From assembly GCF_001056295.1 (NCBI RefSeq), contig NZ_JVMD01000020.1:62001-126000 (forward strand): 64,000 nucleotides of DNA, in the 5' to 3' direction. Source of the stretch: Corynebacterium halotolerans (lineage in GTDB: Bacteria; Actinomycetota; Actinomycetes; Mycobacteriales; Mycobacteriaceae). Position 1 is the stretch's first letter, and each line of letters begins with the position of its first letter. The notes under the pieces were generated by a model. The model did no database searches and was not told the origin of the DNA. It saw only the letters and a program-made list of their open reading frames with translations. The translations under genes and the position numbers were made by a program. Shown here in pieces: positions 1 through 10,671 of the stretch.

Positions 1-541
1 TGTCGCCACCCTGGTTGCGCTGGCGGGCGCGGTCGCGGCGGGCGCGGCGGGACTGCGAGCGGGACGGGTACTCGTCCCGGCCGTCCCCGCCGGAGCGGTC
101 GTCGCGGTTGCCGTGATCGTCGCGGTCATCTCGCCGGTCGCGGCCGGACGAGGCGTCGGACGGGGCGTCGTCACGCCCGGCGGAGCCGGAATCGCCGCCC
201 CGGGCCGGGGCGGAACCCTCGTCGGAGGCCTTGCCCGCATCCTGCGCGGGGCCCTCGGCGGAGGCGGAATCCTTCGCGGTTTCCTTGGCCGTCTCCTTGG
301 CCCTGGCCGGCTTGTCGCCCGCATCCTGCGCGGGGCGCTCGGCGGGGGCCTTCGCCTTCTTCTCGGCCGCGGGCGCCTGCCCGGAACCCGCCCCCTGGAT
401 CGCGGCGATCAACTCGTGCTTGCGCATCGCGGAGATCCCGCGGATGCCCTTGCCGGAGGCGATGGCGCGGAGATCCGCCATGCGCAGCGCCGTCAGATTC
501 TCCTGGCCCTGGGTGGCGCCGGTGGTGTCCGTATCGGTCAC
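1..541 (-). CDS. rho: Transcription termination factor Rho, N-terminal part (gene runs off the left edge)
   Basis: This is the first ~180 residues of Rho, the RNA-binding hexameric ATPase that ends transcription at Rho-dependent sites. Only the N-terminus is in the window; the RNA-binding and RecA-like ATPase domains lie beyond base 1. Read leftwards from a GTG at 541, it opens with a SAP-like Rho_N domain (about residues 15-50, with LTALRMADLRAIA and KHELIAAIQ). An Ala/Glu/Lys-rich stretch follows, then an Arg/Asp/Gly-rich stretch (RRDDRDDHGNRDDRSGG). Such a hydrophilic insertion is known in actinobacterial Rho. An AAAGGA stretch precedes the GTG at about 8 nt. The identification rests on the Rho_N domain plus the neighbourhood, since the catalytic part is unseen. 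Confidence 0.85.
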   Translation of the reverse strand, partial: MTDTDTTGATQGQENLTALRMADLRAIASGKGIRGISAMRKHELIAAIQGAGSGQAPAAEKKAKAPAERPAQDAGDKPARAKETAKETAKDSASAEGPAQDAGKASDEGSAPARGGDSGSAGRDDAPSDASSGRDRRDDRDDHGNRDDRSGGDGRDEYPSRSQSRRARRDRARQRNQGGD

Positions 542-931
542 GGAAATCCTTTCGTGTTTTTCCCTCGACATCGTGGCCTGCACCGAAAAGCCGGTGCGGC
601 TCGAAGCGGGGGCCGGGACTGCGGGGCCCCGATCAACCCGGCCGCATCTGGCGGCCGATCCCGTCGCGCGGGTGTCGTGGGGTGCTGGCGCCGCGGGGTT
701 CATCGCGCCCCCATCGAATCCCCGGGGGCGATCAGGTGCCGATCGCGGGACCTGGCGTCAACCCCCGTCGCCCGGCGGTGCGGGCGGCGGTGAAATGAAA
801 TGGGATGGCGGAGCGGTCCGGCGGTCTACGTCGCGGCGTCCTGGGACACAAGAGTAATCGCCGCCGTCGCCGCGGGGCAACCGGGGCCCGGGGGCGGCGT
901 GTCGGGGGAGCCTTCGGGCTAATCTGTACAC
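542..931. other. Divergent intergenic region between rho and the acyl-CoA ligase gene
   Basis: About 390 bases with no convincing gene. It holds the long GC-rich 5' leader of rho (leftward) and the leaderless promoter of the rightward ligase gene. A weak leftward -10-like TACTCT lies around 852-858, which would give rho a leader of about 300 nt. Open frames here are GC-rich noise. Confidence 0.5.
920..925 (+). promoter_or_regulatory. -10 element TAATCT of a leaderless promoter
   Basis: TAATCT fits the actinobacterial TANNNT -10 consensus. It ends six bases before the ATG at 932, so transcription should start at or next to the start codon. No ribosome-binding site is seen, as expected for a leaderless mRNA. 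This supports the ATG at 932 over later Met codons. Confidence 0.6.
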
Positions 932-2650
932 ATGCGCAGCACGATGCAGGAAATCCCGCTGTCGGTGGCGAGGATCCTCGAATACGGCCGCACGATCCAC
1001 GCGAACACCACCGTGACCTCGTGGCACGCGGACGGGCCCGAGATCACCACCTTCGCCGCCATCGCGTCCCGCGCATCCGCCTTCGCCAATGCCCTGCGCG
1101 ACGAACTGGGCATCGACGGCGACCAGCGCGTGGGCACGCTGATGTACAACTGCGCCGAGCACCTCGAGGTGTTCCTGGGCGTGGCGTCGATGGGCGCGGT
1201 GTTCCAGCCGCTGAACCAGCAGCTGATGGACGACCAGATCGTGCACATCATCAACCACGCCCACGACGAGGTCATCGTCTGCGATCCGGCGCTCGCCGAG
1301 AGCCTGGGCCGCATGCTGCCGGAGTGCCCGGGCGTGCGGGCGGTGGTCTTCATCGGCACGTCCGGCCTGGAGGAGGCCGCCGCGCACCTGCCGGAGGGCC
1401 TGGACTGGTACTCGTACGAGACGCTTCTCGACGGCCGCCCGACCACCTTCGACTGGCCGGAACTCGACGAAACCCTCGGCGCGGCGATGTGCTACTCCAC
1501 CGGCACCGAGGGCGCCCCGAAGGGCATCATCTACTCGCACCGGTCGCTGTACCTGCACAGCCTCAACCTGCGCACCACCGATTCCTTCGCCATCGCCCAC
1601 GGCACCCCCTGGCTGTGCTGCGTGCCCATCTACCACGTCCTGAGCTGGGGCGTCCCGCTGGCGAGCTTCGCCTGCGGCGCTCCGCTGGTCTTCCCCGGCG
1701 CCGATCTGTCGGCGCCGCGGCTGGCGGAGATCATCGCCACCTCGCTGCCCCGCGTGGCGCAGGGCGTGCCCACCCTGTGGATCTCGCTGATGGTCCATTA
1801 CCTGAACAACCCGCCGGAGCGGATGAGCCTGCAGGACATCTTCGTCGGCGGCTCCCCCGCCCCGCCGGCGCTGATCCGCATGTGGGAGGAGCGCTACGGC
1901 GTCGACGTCATCCACCTGTGGGGCATGACCGAAACGTCGCCGGTGGGCACCGTCGCCAGGCCGCCGTCGGGCGCATCCGGCGAAGCCCGCCAGCGCTACC
2001 GCGTCAGCCAGGGCCGCTTCCCCGACATCATGGACTTCCGCATCGTCGACGAAGAGGGCCGCATCCTCGACCTCCACGACCGCAACCAGGGCGAACTGCA
2101 GGTCCGCGGCAACACCGTCACCGGCGCGTACTACCACTCGCCCGAAGAGGACGACGGCGGCGACGCGCACGTCTTCCGCGGCGACGAGGTCGACACCGCC
2201 GATGCGCGCTTCACCGCCGACGGCTGGCTGCGCACCGGCGACGTCGGCTCCATCACGCGCGACGGGTACTTGACGGTCCAGGACCGCGCGAAGGACGTCA
2301 TCCGCTCCGGCGGCGAATGGATCTACTCCGTGCAGCTGGAGAACCTGGTCATGGAGTCGCAGGAGGTCGTCGAGTGCGCCGTCATCGGCGTGCCGGACGA
2401 CAAGTGGGGCGAGCGCCCGCTGGCCGTCACCGTCCTCTACCCGGACGTCCCGGCCGATCGCGGGCAGGCGGAGAAGCTCCGCGACGAGCTGCGCCCGAAG
2501 CTGCCCAAGTGGATGCTCCCCGACTACTGGGCCTTCGTCGACCACATCGACAAGACGTCGGTGGACAAGTTCGACAAAAAGGACCTCCGCGCCCACCTGG
2601 CGGCGGGCGAGCTGGAGGTCATCAAGCTGAAGGGCCCGGGCGAGCGGTAG
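932..2650 (+). CDS. AMP-dependent acyl-CoA synthetase/ligase (FadD-like, ANL superfamily)
   Basis: A 572-residue ANL-family enzyme that should activate a carboxylic acid as acyl-AMP and pass it to CoA. The P-loop-like motif reads YSTGTEGAPKG (about residues 189-199), with Glu where TSGTTGxPKG usually has Thr. The A5 motif is LWGMTETSP, the A7 motif GWLRTGDVG, and the hinge DRAKDVIRSGGEWIY is intact. The C-terminal catalytic-lysine motif is KTSVDKFDKKDLR (Lys about 546), where Asp replaces the usual Gly before Lys. The length suits medium/long-chain acyl-CoA synthetases, but chain length cannot be read from sequence. It stands alone between rho and thrB and converges with thrB. The start is set by the leaderless -10. 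Confidence 0.85.
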   Translation: MRSTMQEIPLSVARILEYGRTIHANTTVTSWHADGPEITTFAAIASRASAFANALRDELGIDGDQRVGTLMYNCAEHLEVFLGVASMGAVFQPLNQQLMDDQIVHIINHAHDEVIVCDPALAESLGRMLPECPGVRAVVFIGTSGLEEAAAHLPEGLDWYSYETLLDGRPTTFDWPELDETLGAAMCYSTGTEGAPKGIIYSHRSLYLHSLNLRTTDSFAIAHGTPWLCCVPIYHVLSWGVPLASFACGAPLVFPGADLSAPRLAEIIATSLPRVAQGVPTLWISLMVHYLNNPPERMSLQDIFVGGSPAPPALIRMWEERYGVDVIHLWGMTETSPVGTVARPPSGASGEARQRYRVSQGRFPDIMDFRIVDEEGRILDLHDRNQGELQVRGNTVTGAYYHSPEEDDGGDAHVFRGDEVDTADARFTADGWLRTGDVGSITRDGYLTVQDRAKDVIRSGGEWIYSVQLENLVMESQEVVECAVIGVPDDKWGERPLAVTVLYPDVPADRGQAEKLRDELRPKLPKWMLPDYWAFVDHIDKTSVDKFDKKDLRAHLAAGELEVIKLKGPGER

Positions 2651-2710
2651 GCCCGGCCGGGCGGGGCCGCTCGACGACGGCCAGCGCCGTCGCCAAGCAG
2701 CCGAGGGAGG

Positions 2711-3637
2711 TTAGCCCTCCACCTCGACCTGGACGGGCCCGGCGACGGTCAGTTCCATGACCTTGATGCCGGCCTCGCGGGCCTCGTCGAGCACCTTGTC
2801 CGGGATCTCGCCGGTCGACAGGACCAGGCAGGTGGGGCCGGCGCCCGACAGGAACGCGGCGTACCCGCGGTTGCGCAGGCGGTTGACCCACTCCGCGGTG
2901 ACCGGCAGCACCTCGGCGCGGTAGGTCTGGTGCAGGCGGTCGCGCGTGCCCTCCCACAGCAGCTCCGGATGATTGGTCAGGGCGGTGACCATGACGGCCA
3001 CGCGGGAGACGTTGAAGCGGGCGTCGATGTGGCTGACGTCGCTGGGCAGCACCTGGCGCACGGCATTGGTCGACGCATGGAACGACGGCACCAGCGCGGT
3101 GGCCCGGATGTCCGGGTGCACGTCCAGGCCCACGGCCCGGTACTGCGGCGCCGTGCGGCCGTCGACGGGCTTGTCGGTCCAGCTGACGACGGCCCCGCCC
3201 AGCACGGACGCGGCGGCGTTGTCGGGATGCCCCTCGAAGACGGAGGCCTCCTGGATCATCTGGTCCTCCGACAGCGGGAACCCGCACAGGCCGTTGGCCG
3301 CGGCGACGCCGGCGACCGCGGCGGCCGCCGACGACCCCAGCCCGCGCGACTGCGGGATGGAGTTGTGGCAGACCACCCGCAGGCCGGGGGCCTCCATGCC
3401 CGCGGCGCGCAGGCCCGCGCGGATGGCGCGGACCACCAGGTGGGACTCGTTGGTGGGCAGCTCTTCGGCGCCCTCCCCGTGGAGCTCGACCTCGACGCCG
3501 CCCTCGGTGACCTCCACCTCGACGGTGTCGTGGATCGACAGCGCCAGGCCGAGGGTGTCGAAGCCGGGGCCCAGGTTGGCGGACGACGCCGGCACCGTCA
3601 CCCGGACCTTCTGGCCCGGCAGCAGTTCCTGCACCAT
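2711..3637 (-). CDS. thrB: Homoserine kinase
   Basis: A 308-residue GHMP kinase that phosphorylates L-homoserine with ATP, the committed step toward threonine. The N-terminus [21 protein letters not shown] (in part, residues 14-34) and the phosphate-binding loop [12 protein letters not shown] (about 95-106) are textbook ThrB. The ATG at 3637 is only two bases past the hom stop, so the two are co-transcribed and probably translationally coupled. A conserved hom-thrB pair occurs in corynebacteria. No truncation is seen. Confidence 0.96.
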   Translation of the reverse strand: MVQELLPGQKVRVTVPASSANLGPGFDTLGLALSIHDTVEVEVTEGGVEVELHGEGAEELPTNESHLVVRAIRAGLRAAGMEAPGLRVVCHNSIPQSRGLGSSAAAAVAGVAAANGLCGFPLSEDQMIQEASVFEGHPDNAAASVLGGAVVSWTDKPVDGRTAPQYRAVGLDVHPDIRATALVPSFHASTNAVRQVLPSDVSHIDARFNVSRVAVMVTALTNHPELLWEGTRDRLHQTYRAEVLPVTAEWVNRLRNRGYAAFLSGAGPTCLVLSTGEIPDKVLDEAREAGIKVMELTVAGPVQVEVEG

Positions 3638-3639
3638 CG

Positions 3640-4983
3640 TCAGATGTCCATTCCCTCGATGCGGATGACGGAGTTGACCTCGAGGACGGCGTCGAGCTTC
3701 GACAGCGCGTCGACGGTGGCCTCGAGCTCCTTCTCCTTGGCGCGGTGGGTGATGATCACCAGCCGGGCACCCGGGTTCGCGCCCTCCTGGCGGACGGTGC
3801 GCAGCGAAATGCCGTGGTCGGCGAAGGTCTGCGCGACCTCGGCGAGCACGCCCAAGCGGTCGTCGACGTGGAGGTCGATGTGGTAGCGGGTGCGCACCTC
3901 GCCGAAGTCGAGGATCGGCAGCTCGGCGTAGGTCGAGTCGCCCGGGGCGCGGCCGCCGAGGACGATGTTGCGGGCCGCGGCGACGACGTCCCCGAGCACC
4001 GCCGACGCGGTCGGGTTGCCGCCGGCGCCGTTGCCGTACAGCATCAGGTTGCCCGCGGCCTCGGCGACGATGAACACGGCGTTGAACGACTCGCGGACGG
4101 TGGCCAGCGGGTGGCGGCGCGGGATCAGCGCCGGGTACACGCGCGCGGAGATGCCCTCGTTGCCGGACTCGTCCTTCACGCGCTCGCAGGTGGCCAGCAG
4201 CTTGATGGTGCAGTCGGCGGCCTGGGCGGCGGCGATGTCCTCGGCGGTGATGTCGGTGATGCCCTCGCAGTGGACGTCGTCGGCGGTGACGCGCGTGTGG
4301 AAGGCCAGCGAGGACAGGATCGCGGCCTTGGAGGCGGCGTCGTGGCCCTCGACGTCGGCGGTCGGGTCGGCCTCGGCGTAGCCCAGGCGGGTGGCCTCGG
4401 CCAGCATCTCGTCGTAGTCGGCGCCGGTGGAGTCCATCGCGTCGAGGATGAAGTTGGTGGTGCCGTTGACGATGCCCACGACCTTGTTCACCGTGTCGCC
4501 CGCCAGCGAGCGGCGCAGCGGGCCGACGATCGGGATGGCGGCGGCGACGGCGGCCTCGAAGAAGAGGTCGGCGCCCGACGACTCGGCGGCGTCGGAAAGC
4601 TCGGCGCCGTGCGCGGCGACGAGGGCCTTGTTGGCGGTGACCACGGACTTGCCGGCGCGCAGGGCGGCGAGCACCACGCGGCGCGGGTAATCGATGCCGC
4701 CGATGACCTCGACGACCAGGTCGATGTCGTCGCGCTCGACGAGCGAGTAGGCGTCGTCGGTGATCAGGTCGGGGTCGATGCCCGGGCGGGGCTTCGACTT
4801 GTCGCTCACCGCGACGCCCCTGACCTCGACGGGGCCGCCGATGCGGCGTTCGAAGTCCTCGGCCTTCTCGCCCAGCAGGCGCAGCACCTGCGTGCCGACG
4901 GTGCCGAGGCCGAGAATGGCCACGCCTACGGACTGCCCCTCGCCCTTGCCGGGGTTGAAGGTGGTCTCGTTGTTCGCGCTCAT
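3640..4983 (-). CDS. hom: Homoserine dehydrogenase
   Basis: A 447-residue NAD(P)-dependent enzyme reducing aspartate-semialdehyde to homoserine, the branch to threonine and methionine. The Rossmann motif [14 protein letters not shown] is at residues 21-34, the catalytic domain contains [12 protein letters not shown] and [16 protein letters not shown], and a C-terminal ACT domain ([18 protein letters not shown]) is present. ACT domains of this class mediate threonine feedback inhibition. The ATG at 4983 is preceded by GAGAG. A 145-base gap separates it from lysA upstream, so hom-thrB probably has its own promoter there. Confidence 0.97.
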   Translation of the reverse strand: MSANNETTFNPGKGEGQSVGVAILGLGTVGTQVLRLLGEKAEDFERRIGGPVEVRGVAVSDKSKPRPGIDPDLITDDAYSLVERDDIDLVVEVIGGIDYPRRVVLAALRAGKSVVTANKALVAAHGAELSDAAESSGADLFFEAAVAAAIPIVGPLRRSLAGDTVNKVVGIVNGTTNFILDAMDSTGADYDEMLAEATRLGYAEADPTADVEGHDAASKAAILSSLAFHTRVTADDVHCEGITDITAEDIAAAQAADCTIKLLATCERVKDESGNEGISARVYPALIPRRHPLATVRESFNAVFIVAEAAGNLMLYGNGAGGNPTASAVLGDVVAAARNIVLGGRAPGDSTYAELPILDFGEVRTRYHIDLHVDDRLGVLAEVAQTFADHGISLRTVRQEGANPGARLVIITHRAKEKELEATVDALSKLDAVLEVNSVIRIEGMDI

Positions 4984-5128
4984 TGCTCTCCCGTTGTGTT
5001 CGTCGAGTGTCCAAACCGGATCGGTGTCCCGGATCAGCCTACTGGTGGCCCCTTCCCCTTCGCCCGTCGGGTGAGGGGCGCCACCCTCCGGCCCCGCCCG
5101 GGCGGCGCGGCGCCGGGCGGTGTTCTTC

Positions 5129-6469
5129 TCAGCCCTCCAGGGCCAGGAAGTCCTCGATGGTTTCGCGGCGCATCATCGGCGTCACCTCGCCGTCGCGCAC
5201 CGACACGATCGCCGGGCGGTTGAAGGCGTTGTACCGGCTCGACATCGCGTAGGTGTAGGCGCCGGTGGCCGCGACCGCCACGAGGTCGCCGCGGCGGATG
5301 TCGTCGGGGTACTCCGCGTCGCGGACCAGGATGTCGCCGGACTCGCAGTGGGATCCGACGATGCGGGTCGGCGTGACCCGGCCGCCGACGTTGCGGGACA
5401 CCACGCGGGCCTCGTACGCCGAGCCGTACAGCGCCGGGCGGATGTTGTCCGACATGCCGCCGTCGACGGACAGGTAGCGGCGGGTGGTGCCCTCGTCGAC
5501 GGTGACGTCCTTGACCGTGCCGACCTCGTAGACGGTGACGGTGCCGGGGCCGGCGATCGCGCGGCCGGGCTCGACGAGCACGTTCGGGGCCTCGATGCCC
5601 AGCTCCGCGGCCGTCTTGGACACCGCCGAGAGCAGATCGCGGGCGACCGCGTCGACGTCGAGCGGTTGCTCGTCCTCGGTGTAGGCGATGCCGTAGCCGC
5701 CGCCGAGGTCGAGGTCCTGGAGCTCCACGCCCAATTCGGAGTGGATGCGCGAGTACAGCTCGAGGACGCGGTCGGCCGCGGCGGTGAAGCCGCGGGCGTC
5801 GAAGACCTGCGATCCGACGTGGCAGTGCAGGCCGACCAGCTCGAGGTTGGCGGCGCGCACGGCGGCCTCCGAGGCGCGGTAGGCCGACCCGGAGGCCAGC
5901 GAGAACCCGAACTTCTGGTCCTCGTGGCTGGTGGCGATGAACTCGTGCGTGTGCGCCATGATGCCGGGCTTGACCCGGACCATCACGCGCTGCACGCGGC
6001 CCGCCTCACCGGCGATGGCGTCGAGGCGCTCGAGCTCCTGGTCGCTGTCGAGTACGACGTGGCCGACGCCCTCGTCGACGCACGCCCGGAGGAATTCGTC
6101 GTCCTTGTTGTTGCCGTGCGCGGTGATGCGCTCGGCGGGGAAGCCGGCCAGCAGGGCGATGCGCAGCTCGCCGAGCGACGCGGCGTCGAGGGACAGCCCC
6201 TCTTCGTCGATCCAGCGGGCGATGGTGCGCGTCAGGAACGCCTTGGAGGCGTAGTGGACGTGCTCGGCGCCGCCGAAGGCGCGGGCCATGTCGCGGCAGC
6301 GGGAACGGAAGTCGTCCTCGTCGACGACCATGACCGGGGTGCCGAAACGCTCGGCGATGTCGGTCAGGGGCACGCCGGCGATGGACACGACGCCATCGGC
6401 GCCGCGGGTGGCGTTGCGCGGCCAGACGTGGGCGGGCAAGCCGTTGAAGGCGGTGGTCGGATCGGTCAT
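5129..6469 (-). CDS. lysA: Diaminopimelate decarboxylase
   Basis: A 446-residue fold-III PLP enzyme that decarboxylates meso-diaminopimelate to L-lysine, the last step of lysine synthesis. The PLP lysine lies in [10 protein letters not shown] (Lys76). GLHCHVGSQ, the glycine loop [10 protein letters not shown] and the C-terminal SHCESGD with the active-site Cys are all present. It starts three bases after the argS stop, in the classic argS-lysA operon. Length matches the family. Confidence 0.97.
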   Translation of the reverse strand: MTDPTTAFNGLPAHVWPRNATRGADGVVSIAGVPLTDIAERFGTPVMVVDEDDFRSRCRDMARAFGGAEHVHYASKAFLTRTIARWIDEEGLSLDAASLGELRIALLAGFPAERITAHGNNKDDEFLRACVDEGVGHVVLDSDQELERLDAIAGEAGRVQRVMVRVKPGIMAHTHEFIATSHEDQKFGFSLASGSAYRASEAAVRAANLELVGLHCHVGSQVFDARGFTAAADRVLELYSRIHSELGVELQDLDLGGGYGIAYTEDEQPLDVDAVARDLLSAVSKTAAELGIEAPNVLVEPGRAIAGPGTVTVYEVGTVKDVTVDEGTTRRYLSVDGGMSDNIRPALYGSAYEARVVSRNVGGRVTPTRIVGSHCESGDILVRDAEYPDDIRRGDLVAVAATGAYTYAMSSRYNAFNRPAIVSVRDGEVTPMMRRETIEDFLALEG

Positions 6470-6472
6470 GCG

Positions 6473-8125
6473 CTACATCCTTTCGGGGGCGGTGACGCCG
6501 AGCAGGCCGAGCGCGTTGGCCAGGGTCCGGCGGGTGGCCTCTGCCAGGCCCAGGCGCGCCGCGTGGAGCGGCTCGGAATCTTCGCCGGCCTTGGGCAGGA
6601 TCTGGCAGGCGTCGTAGAAGCGGTGGAACACGCCGGCGAGCTGCTCGGCGTAGCGGGCCACGCGGTGCGGCTCGCGCAGCTGGGCGGCGGCGGCGACGAC
6701 GGCCGGGAATTCGCCGAGGGTGCGGATCAGCTCGCCCTCGCGGTCGTGGACCAGCAACCCGAAGTCGGCGCCCTCGGAGGTGACGCCGGCCTCGGCGGCG
6801 CGGCGGGCGATGGAGCTGATGCGCGCGTGGCCGTACTGCACGTAGTAGACGGGGTTGTCGTTGGACTGCGACGCCCACAGCGCGAGGTCGATGTCCAGCG
6901 AGGAATCCACCGACGAGCGGATCAGGGAGTAGCGGGCGGCGTCGATGCCGATCGCCTCGACCAGGTCGTCGAGGGTGATGACGGTTCCGGCGCGCTTGGA
7001 CATGCGCACGGCCACGCCGTCGCGCACCAGGTTGACCATCTGGCCGATGAGGACCTCGACGGCGTCGGCGTCGTAGCCCAGCGCCGCCGCGGCGGCCTTC
7101 AGGCGGGCGATGTAGCCGTGGTGGTCCGCGCCGAGCATGTAGATGCACAGGTCGAAGCCGCGGTCGAACTTGTCCTTCGCGTAGGCGATGTCGCCGGCGA
7201 TGTAGGCGGCGTTGCCGTCGGACTTGATGACCACGCGGTCCTTGTCGTCGCCGTAGTCGGTGGACTTCAGCCACCAGGCGCCCTCGTTCTCGTAGAGCTT
7301 GCCGTCGTTCTTCAGCTGCGCCACCGCCGACTCGACGGCGCCGGACTCGAACAGCGAGTTCTCGTGGAAGTAGACGTCGAAGTCCGTGCCGAACTCGTGC
7401 AGCGACTTCTTGATGTGGCCGAACATCAGCTCCACGCCCTCGGCGCGGAAGAGCTCCTGCACCGCGGCGGGCTCGTCCTCCAGGGCGTCCGGGTGGGCGG
7501 CGACGACCTGCGCGGCGATGTCGGCGATGTAGTCGCCGCCGTAACCGTCCTCCGGCGTCGGCTCGCCCTTGGCGGCGGCCACCAGCGAACGCGCGAAGCG
7601 GTCGATCTGGCCGCCGTGGTCGTTGAAGTAGTACTCGCGGGTCACGTCGGCGCCGCGGGCGGACAGGACGCGGCCCAGGGCGTCGCCGACGGCGGCCCAG
7701 CGGGTGCCGCCGAGGTGGATCGGGCCGGTCGGGTTGGCCGAGACGAACTCGAGGTTGACCCTGGTGCCGGCGTAGTCGTCGCCATGGCCCCACTTCTCGC
7801 CGGCGGCGAGGATCTCGGAGACGATCTTGCCCTGCGCGGCGGAACCGAGCCGGATGTTGATGAAGCCCGGGCCGGCCACCGACGCCTCGTCGATGCCCTC
7901 GGCCGCGGCGAGCTTCTCCACCAGCCAACCGGCGACGTCGCGCGGCTTCGCGCCGGCGCGGCCCGCGGCCTGCATGGCCACGTTGGTCGCGTAATCGCCG
8001 TGCTCGGGGTTGCGGGGCCGCTCGACGACGACCTCCTCCGGCAGCACGGACGGGTCCAGGTCGTGTTCGGCGAAGACGTCGACGGCGAGGCCGCGGATCA
8101 GGGCGGCGAGTTCGGCTGGAGTCAT
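6473..8125 (-). CDS. argS: Arginyl-tRNA synthetase
   Basis: A 550-residue class I aminoacyl-tRNA synthetase charging tRNA-Arg. The HIGH-type motif is [10 protein letters not shown] (residues 131-140) and the second motif reads [17 protein letters not shown]. The C-terminal anticodon-binding DALR domain is present ([19 protein letters not shown]). Translation starts at the ATG at 8125, with a -10-like TAGGAT eight bases upstream, so the mRNA is probably leaderless. It heads the argS-lysA operon and diverges from lutA. Confidence 0.97.
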   Translation of the reverse strand: MTPAELAALIRGLAVDVFAEHDLDPSVLPEEVVVERPRNPEHGDYATNVAMQAAGRAGAKPRDVAGWLVEKLAAAEGIDEASVAGPGFINIRLGSAAQGKIVSEILAAGEKWGHGDDYAGTRVNLEFVSANPTGPIHLGGTRWAAVGDALGRVLSARGADVTREYYFNDHGGQIDRFARSLVAAAKGEPTPEDGYGGDYIADIAAQVVAAHPDALEDEPAAVQELFRAEGVELMFGHIKKSLHEFGTDFDVYFHENSLFESGAVESAVAQLKNDGKLYENEGAWWLKSTDYGDDKDRVVIKSDGNAAYIAGDIAYAKDKFDRGFDLCIYMLGADHHGYIARLKAAAAALGYDADAVEVLIGQMVNLVRDGVAVRMSKRAGTVITLDDLVEAIGIDAARYSLIRSSVDSSLDIDLALWASQSNDNPVYYVQYGHARISSIARRAAEAGVTSEGADFGLLVHDREGELIRTLGEFPAVVAAAAQLREPHRVARYAEQLAGVFHRFYDACQILPKAGEDSEPLHAARLGLAEATRRTLANALGLLGVTAPERM

Positions 8126-8133
8126 GGTTGCCC

Positions 8134-8139
8134 ATCCTA
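8134..8139 (-). promoter_or_regulatory. -10 element TAGGAT for argS-lysA
   Basis: On the minus strand TAGGAT ends eight bases before the argS ATG, fitting TANNNT and a (near-)leaderless start. No clear -35 hexamer is seen. Confidence 0.5.
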
Positions 8140-8224
8140 GCGGGTGCGGCGGACCCCGCTTTACGACGGTCGACGCTGCCCCACCAGCGGCGTCTGAATC
8201 GGTTCCGCCCGCTGGTGTCCGGCG

Positions 8225-8261
8225 TACACTCGGCGGGGAAACCAGCCCATCACCCCAGGAG
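8225..8261 (+). promoter_or_regulatory. Promoter and ribosome-binding site of lutABC
   Basis: A -10-like TACACT at 8225-8230 is followed by an AGGAG ribosome-binding site at 8257-8261, five bases before the lutA ATG. Unlike most neighbours, this gene has a short normal leader. No obvious palindromic operator is seen in the 141-base divergent gap. Confidence 0.5.
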
Positions 8262-8266
8262 CCACC

Positions 8267-9091
8267 ATGAAGGTCGCGCTATTCGCAACCTGCGTCGGCG
8301 ACGTGATGTTCCCGTCGGCGGTGCAGGCCACGGCAGCCGTTCTCACCCGCCTCGGCTGCGACGTCGTCTTCCCCGAAAAGCAGACGTGCTGCGGCCAGAT
8401 GCACGTCAACACCGGATACCAGGAGGAGGCGCTGCCGCAGATCGACGCCTACGCCGGGGCCTTCGCCGACCCCTCCATCGATTACGTGGTGGCGCCCTCG
8501 GGATCGTGCGCCGGCGCGGTGCGCCACCAGCACCCGATGATCGCCGCCCGCTTCGGCACCGCCGCACAGGCCGACGCCGCTCGCACCTGCGCCGGCAAGA
8601 CGCTGGATCTGTCGGAGTTCATCGTCGACGTCGCCGGCGTCACCGACGTCGGCGCGTGGTTCCCCCACCGGGTGACCTACCACTCCACGTGCCACAGCCT
8701 GCGCGTGCTCCACGTCGGCGACCGGCCCCTGAAGCTGCTGCGCGCCGTGGAGGGCATCGACCTGGTGGACCTGCCGGCCGCGGAGGAATGCTGCGGATTC
8801 GGCGGCACCTTCAGCGTGAAGAACGCCGAGACCTCCGCCGCGATGGTCGCCGACAAGGTGGGCCACATCGAATCCACGGGTGCGGAGTTCGTCACCGCGG
8901 GCGACGCCTCCTGCCTGCTCAACATCGGCGGATCGCTGCGCAAGCGCGGCGGCCGGGCCCGTGCGCTGCACATCGCGGAGATTCTCGCGTCGACGCACCG
9001 CCGCCCGTATCAGGCGGACGGCGGGCACGGCGACGTCGCAAAGCAACCCGCGCAGGCCCCCGCCGACCGCGAAGGAGGCGGATCGCGATGA
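8267..9091 (+). CDS. lutA: L-lactate utilisation protein LutA (CCG-domain iron-sulfur oxidoreductase subunit)
   Basis: A 274-residue protein with two cysteine-rich CCG modules, [12 protein letters not shown] (from residue 41) and [12 protein letters not shown] (from about 175). These bind iron-sulfur clusters in lactate/glycolate oxidase complexes. In Bacillus subtilis LutABC oxidises L-lactate to pyruvate; LutA is one subunit. The stop codon overlaps the lutB start as ATGA. The C-terminal tail after about residue 245 is variable and carries a copy of the dispersed GCTTNNCGACG motif in reverse. Confidence 0.92.
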   Translation: MKVALFATCVGDVMFPSAVQATAAVLTRLGCDVVFPEKQTCCGQMHVNTGYQEEALPQIDAYAGAFADPSIDYVVAPSGSCAGAVRHQHPMIAARFGTAAQADAARTCAGKTLDLSEFIVDVAGVTDVGAWFPHRVTYHSTCHSLRVLHVGDRPLKLLRAVEGIDLVDLPAAEECCGFGGTFSVKNAETSAAMVADKVGHIESTGAEFVTAGDASCLLNIGGSLRKRGGRARALHIAEILASTHRRPYQADGGHGDVAKQPAQAPADREGGGSR

Positions 9092-10671
9092 CCCCCGTCA
9101 ACCTGGGGCTGCCCGTGCCCCCGCGCGCGCCCGCCGGCGTCGGCCACCTGCGCGGCGACGAGGGATTCACCGCCGCCGCGCACCACGAACTGCGCAACGG
9201 CCAGCTGCGGTCCAACCTGCGCAACGCCACCCACTCCATCCGCGCCAAGCGCGCGGCGGTCGTCGGCGAAAAGCCCGACTGGGAGAAGCTGCGGCTGGCG
9301 GGCTCGGCCATCAAACGCGACGTCATGGCGCGGCTGCCCGAGCTGCTGGAGCAATTCGAGGCCGCCGTCACCGCCCGCGGCGGCCACGTCCACTGGGCGC
9401 GCGACGCGGCGGAGGCCAACGCCATCGTCACGGACCTGGTGAAGGCGACCGGCGAGACCGACGTGATCAAGGTCAAGTCCATGGCCACGCAGGAAATCGG
9501 GCTCAACGAGGCCCTGGCCGATGCGGGCATCTCCGCCCGCGAAACGGACCTGGCCGAGCTGATCGTGCAACTCGGCGAGGACAAGCCGTCGCACATCCTC
9601 GTGCCCGCCATCCACCGCAACCGCGACGAGATCCGCGACATCTTCCTGCGCGGCATCCCCGGCGTCGACCCGGGCCTGGGCAACGAACCCGCCGAGCTGG
9701 CGGAGGCGTCGCGGCAATTCCTGCGGGACCAGTTCATGTCGGCGAAGGTCGCCATTTCCGGCGCGAACTTCGGCGTCGCCGAAACCGGCACCGTCGCCGT
9801 CGTCGAGTCCGAGGGCAACGGCCGCATGTGCCTGACGCTGCCGCAGACGCTGATCACGGTGATGGGGATCGAGAAGCTGCTGCCGCGCTTCGAGGACCTG
9901 GAGGTGTTCCTGCAGCTGCTGCCGCGGTCGTCCACCGGCGAGCGGATGAACCCCTACACCTCCATGTGGACGGGCGTCGCCGACGGCGACGGCCCCCGCG
10001 AGTTCCACATCGTGCTGCTGGACAACGGCCGCACCGCCACCCTGGCCGACCCCATCGGCCGCGAGGCGCTCAAGTGCATCCGCTGCTCCGCCTGCCTGAA
10101 CATCTGCCCGGTCTACGAGCGCGCCGGCGGCCACGCGTACGGCTCGACGTACCCGGGGCCCATCGGCGCGATCCTGTCGCCGCAGCTGACGGGCATGGAT
10201 TCCGCCAAGGACCCGAATGCCTCGCTGCCCTACGCGTCGTCGCTGTGCGGCGCATGCTTCGAGGTGTGCCCGGTGCGCATCGACATCCCGGCGGCGCTGC
10301 TGGAGCTGCGCCACCAGAAGGTCCGCGACCACCGCCCGCCGGTCGAGGGCAAGATCTTCGGGCTGCTCGGCTGGGTCATGGGCGGTCCGCGCCTGTGGGA
10401 CATGGCCGTGCGGTCGGCGTCGCTGGCCCGCGTGCTGGGGCTGCGCGACGGCGAGATCCACCGCCTGCCGCTGTTCCTGTCCGGGTGGTCCGACGCGCGC
10501 GACACCCCGGTGCCGCCGAAGATGCCCTTCCGGGCGTGGTGGGGCTCCGATTCGGCGCGGGCCCTGCTTGACGACGAAGCCGCGCACCCCATCCCGTCCC
10601 GGATCACCGGCGGCGGGGAACCGACCACCGGAACCGACGGCGGTCCGGGCACCGAGGAGGACGACCGATGA
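9088..10671 (+). CDS. lutB: L-lactate utilisation iron-sulfur protein LutB
   Basis: A 527-residue subunit of the LutABC L-lactate oxidation complex. The DUF162/LUD-like domain fills roughly residues 60-310 (SGANFGVAETGTV, MGIEKLLP). Two 4Fe-4S ferredoxin motifs follow, CIRCSACLNICPVY (from about residue 330) and CGACFEVCPVRIDIP (from about 387). The ATG at 9088 overlaps the lutA stop, and the lutC ATG overlaps its own stop, both as ATGA, so the three genes are translationally coupled. The last 40 residues are Gly/Thr-rich and poorly conserved-looking. Confidence 0.93.
   Translation: MTPVNLGLPVPPRAPAGVGHLRGDEGFTAAAHHELRNGQLRSNLRNATHSIRAKRAAVVGEKPDWEKLRLAGSAIKRDVMARLPELLEQFEAAVTARGGHVHWARDAAEANAIVTDLVKATGETDVIKVKSMATQEIGLNEALADAGISARETDLAELIVQLGEDKPSHILVPAIHRNRDEIRDIFLRGIPGVDPGLGNEPAELAEASRQFLRDQFMSAKVAISGANFGVAETGTVAVVESEGNGRMCLTLPQTLITVMGIEKLLPRFEDLEVFLQLLPRSSTGERMNPYTSMWTGVADGDGPREFHIVLLDNGRTATLADPIGREALKCIRCSACLNICPVYERAGGHAYGSTYPGPIGAILSPQLTGMDSAKDPNASLPYASSLCGACFEVCPVRIDIPAALLELRHQKVRDHRPPVEGKIFGLLGWVMGGPRLWDMAVRSASLARVLGLRDGEIHRLPLFLSGWSDARDTPVPPKMPFRAWWGSDSARALLDDEAAHPIPSRITGGGEPTTGTDGGPGTEEDDR

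Noticed and set aside
5120..8140. A 1006-codon rightward open frame over lysA and argS
   Set aside because: Same GC-driven antisense artefact; composition is Val/Gly/Ala/Arg/Asp noise and the opposite strand encodes two unmistakable enzymes.
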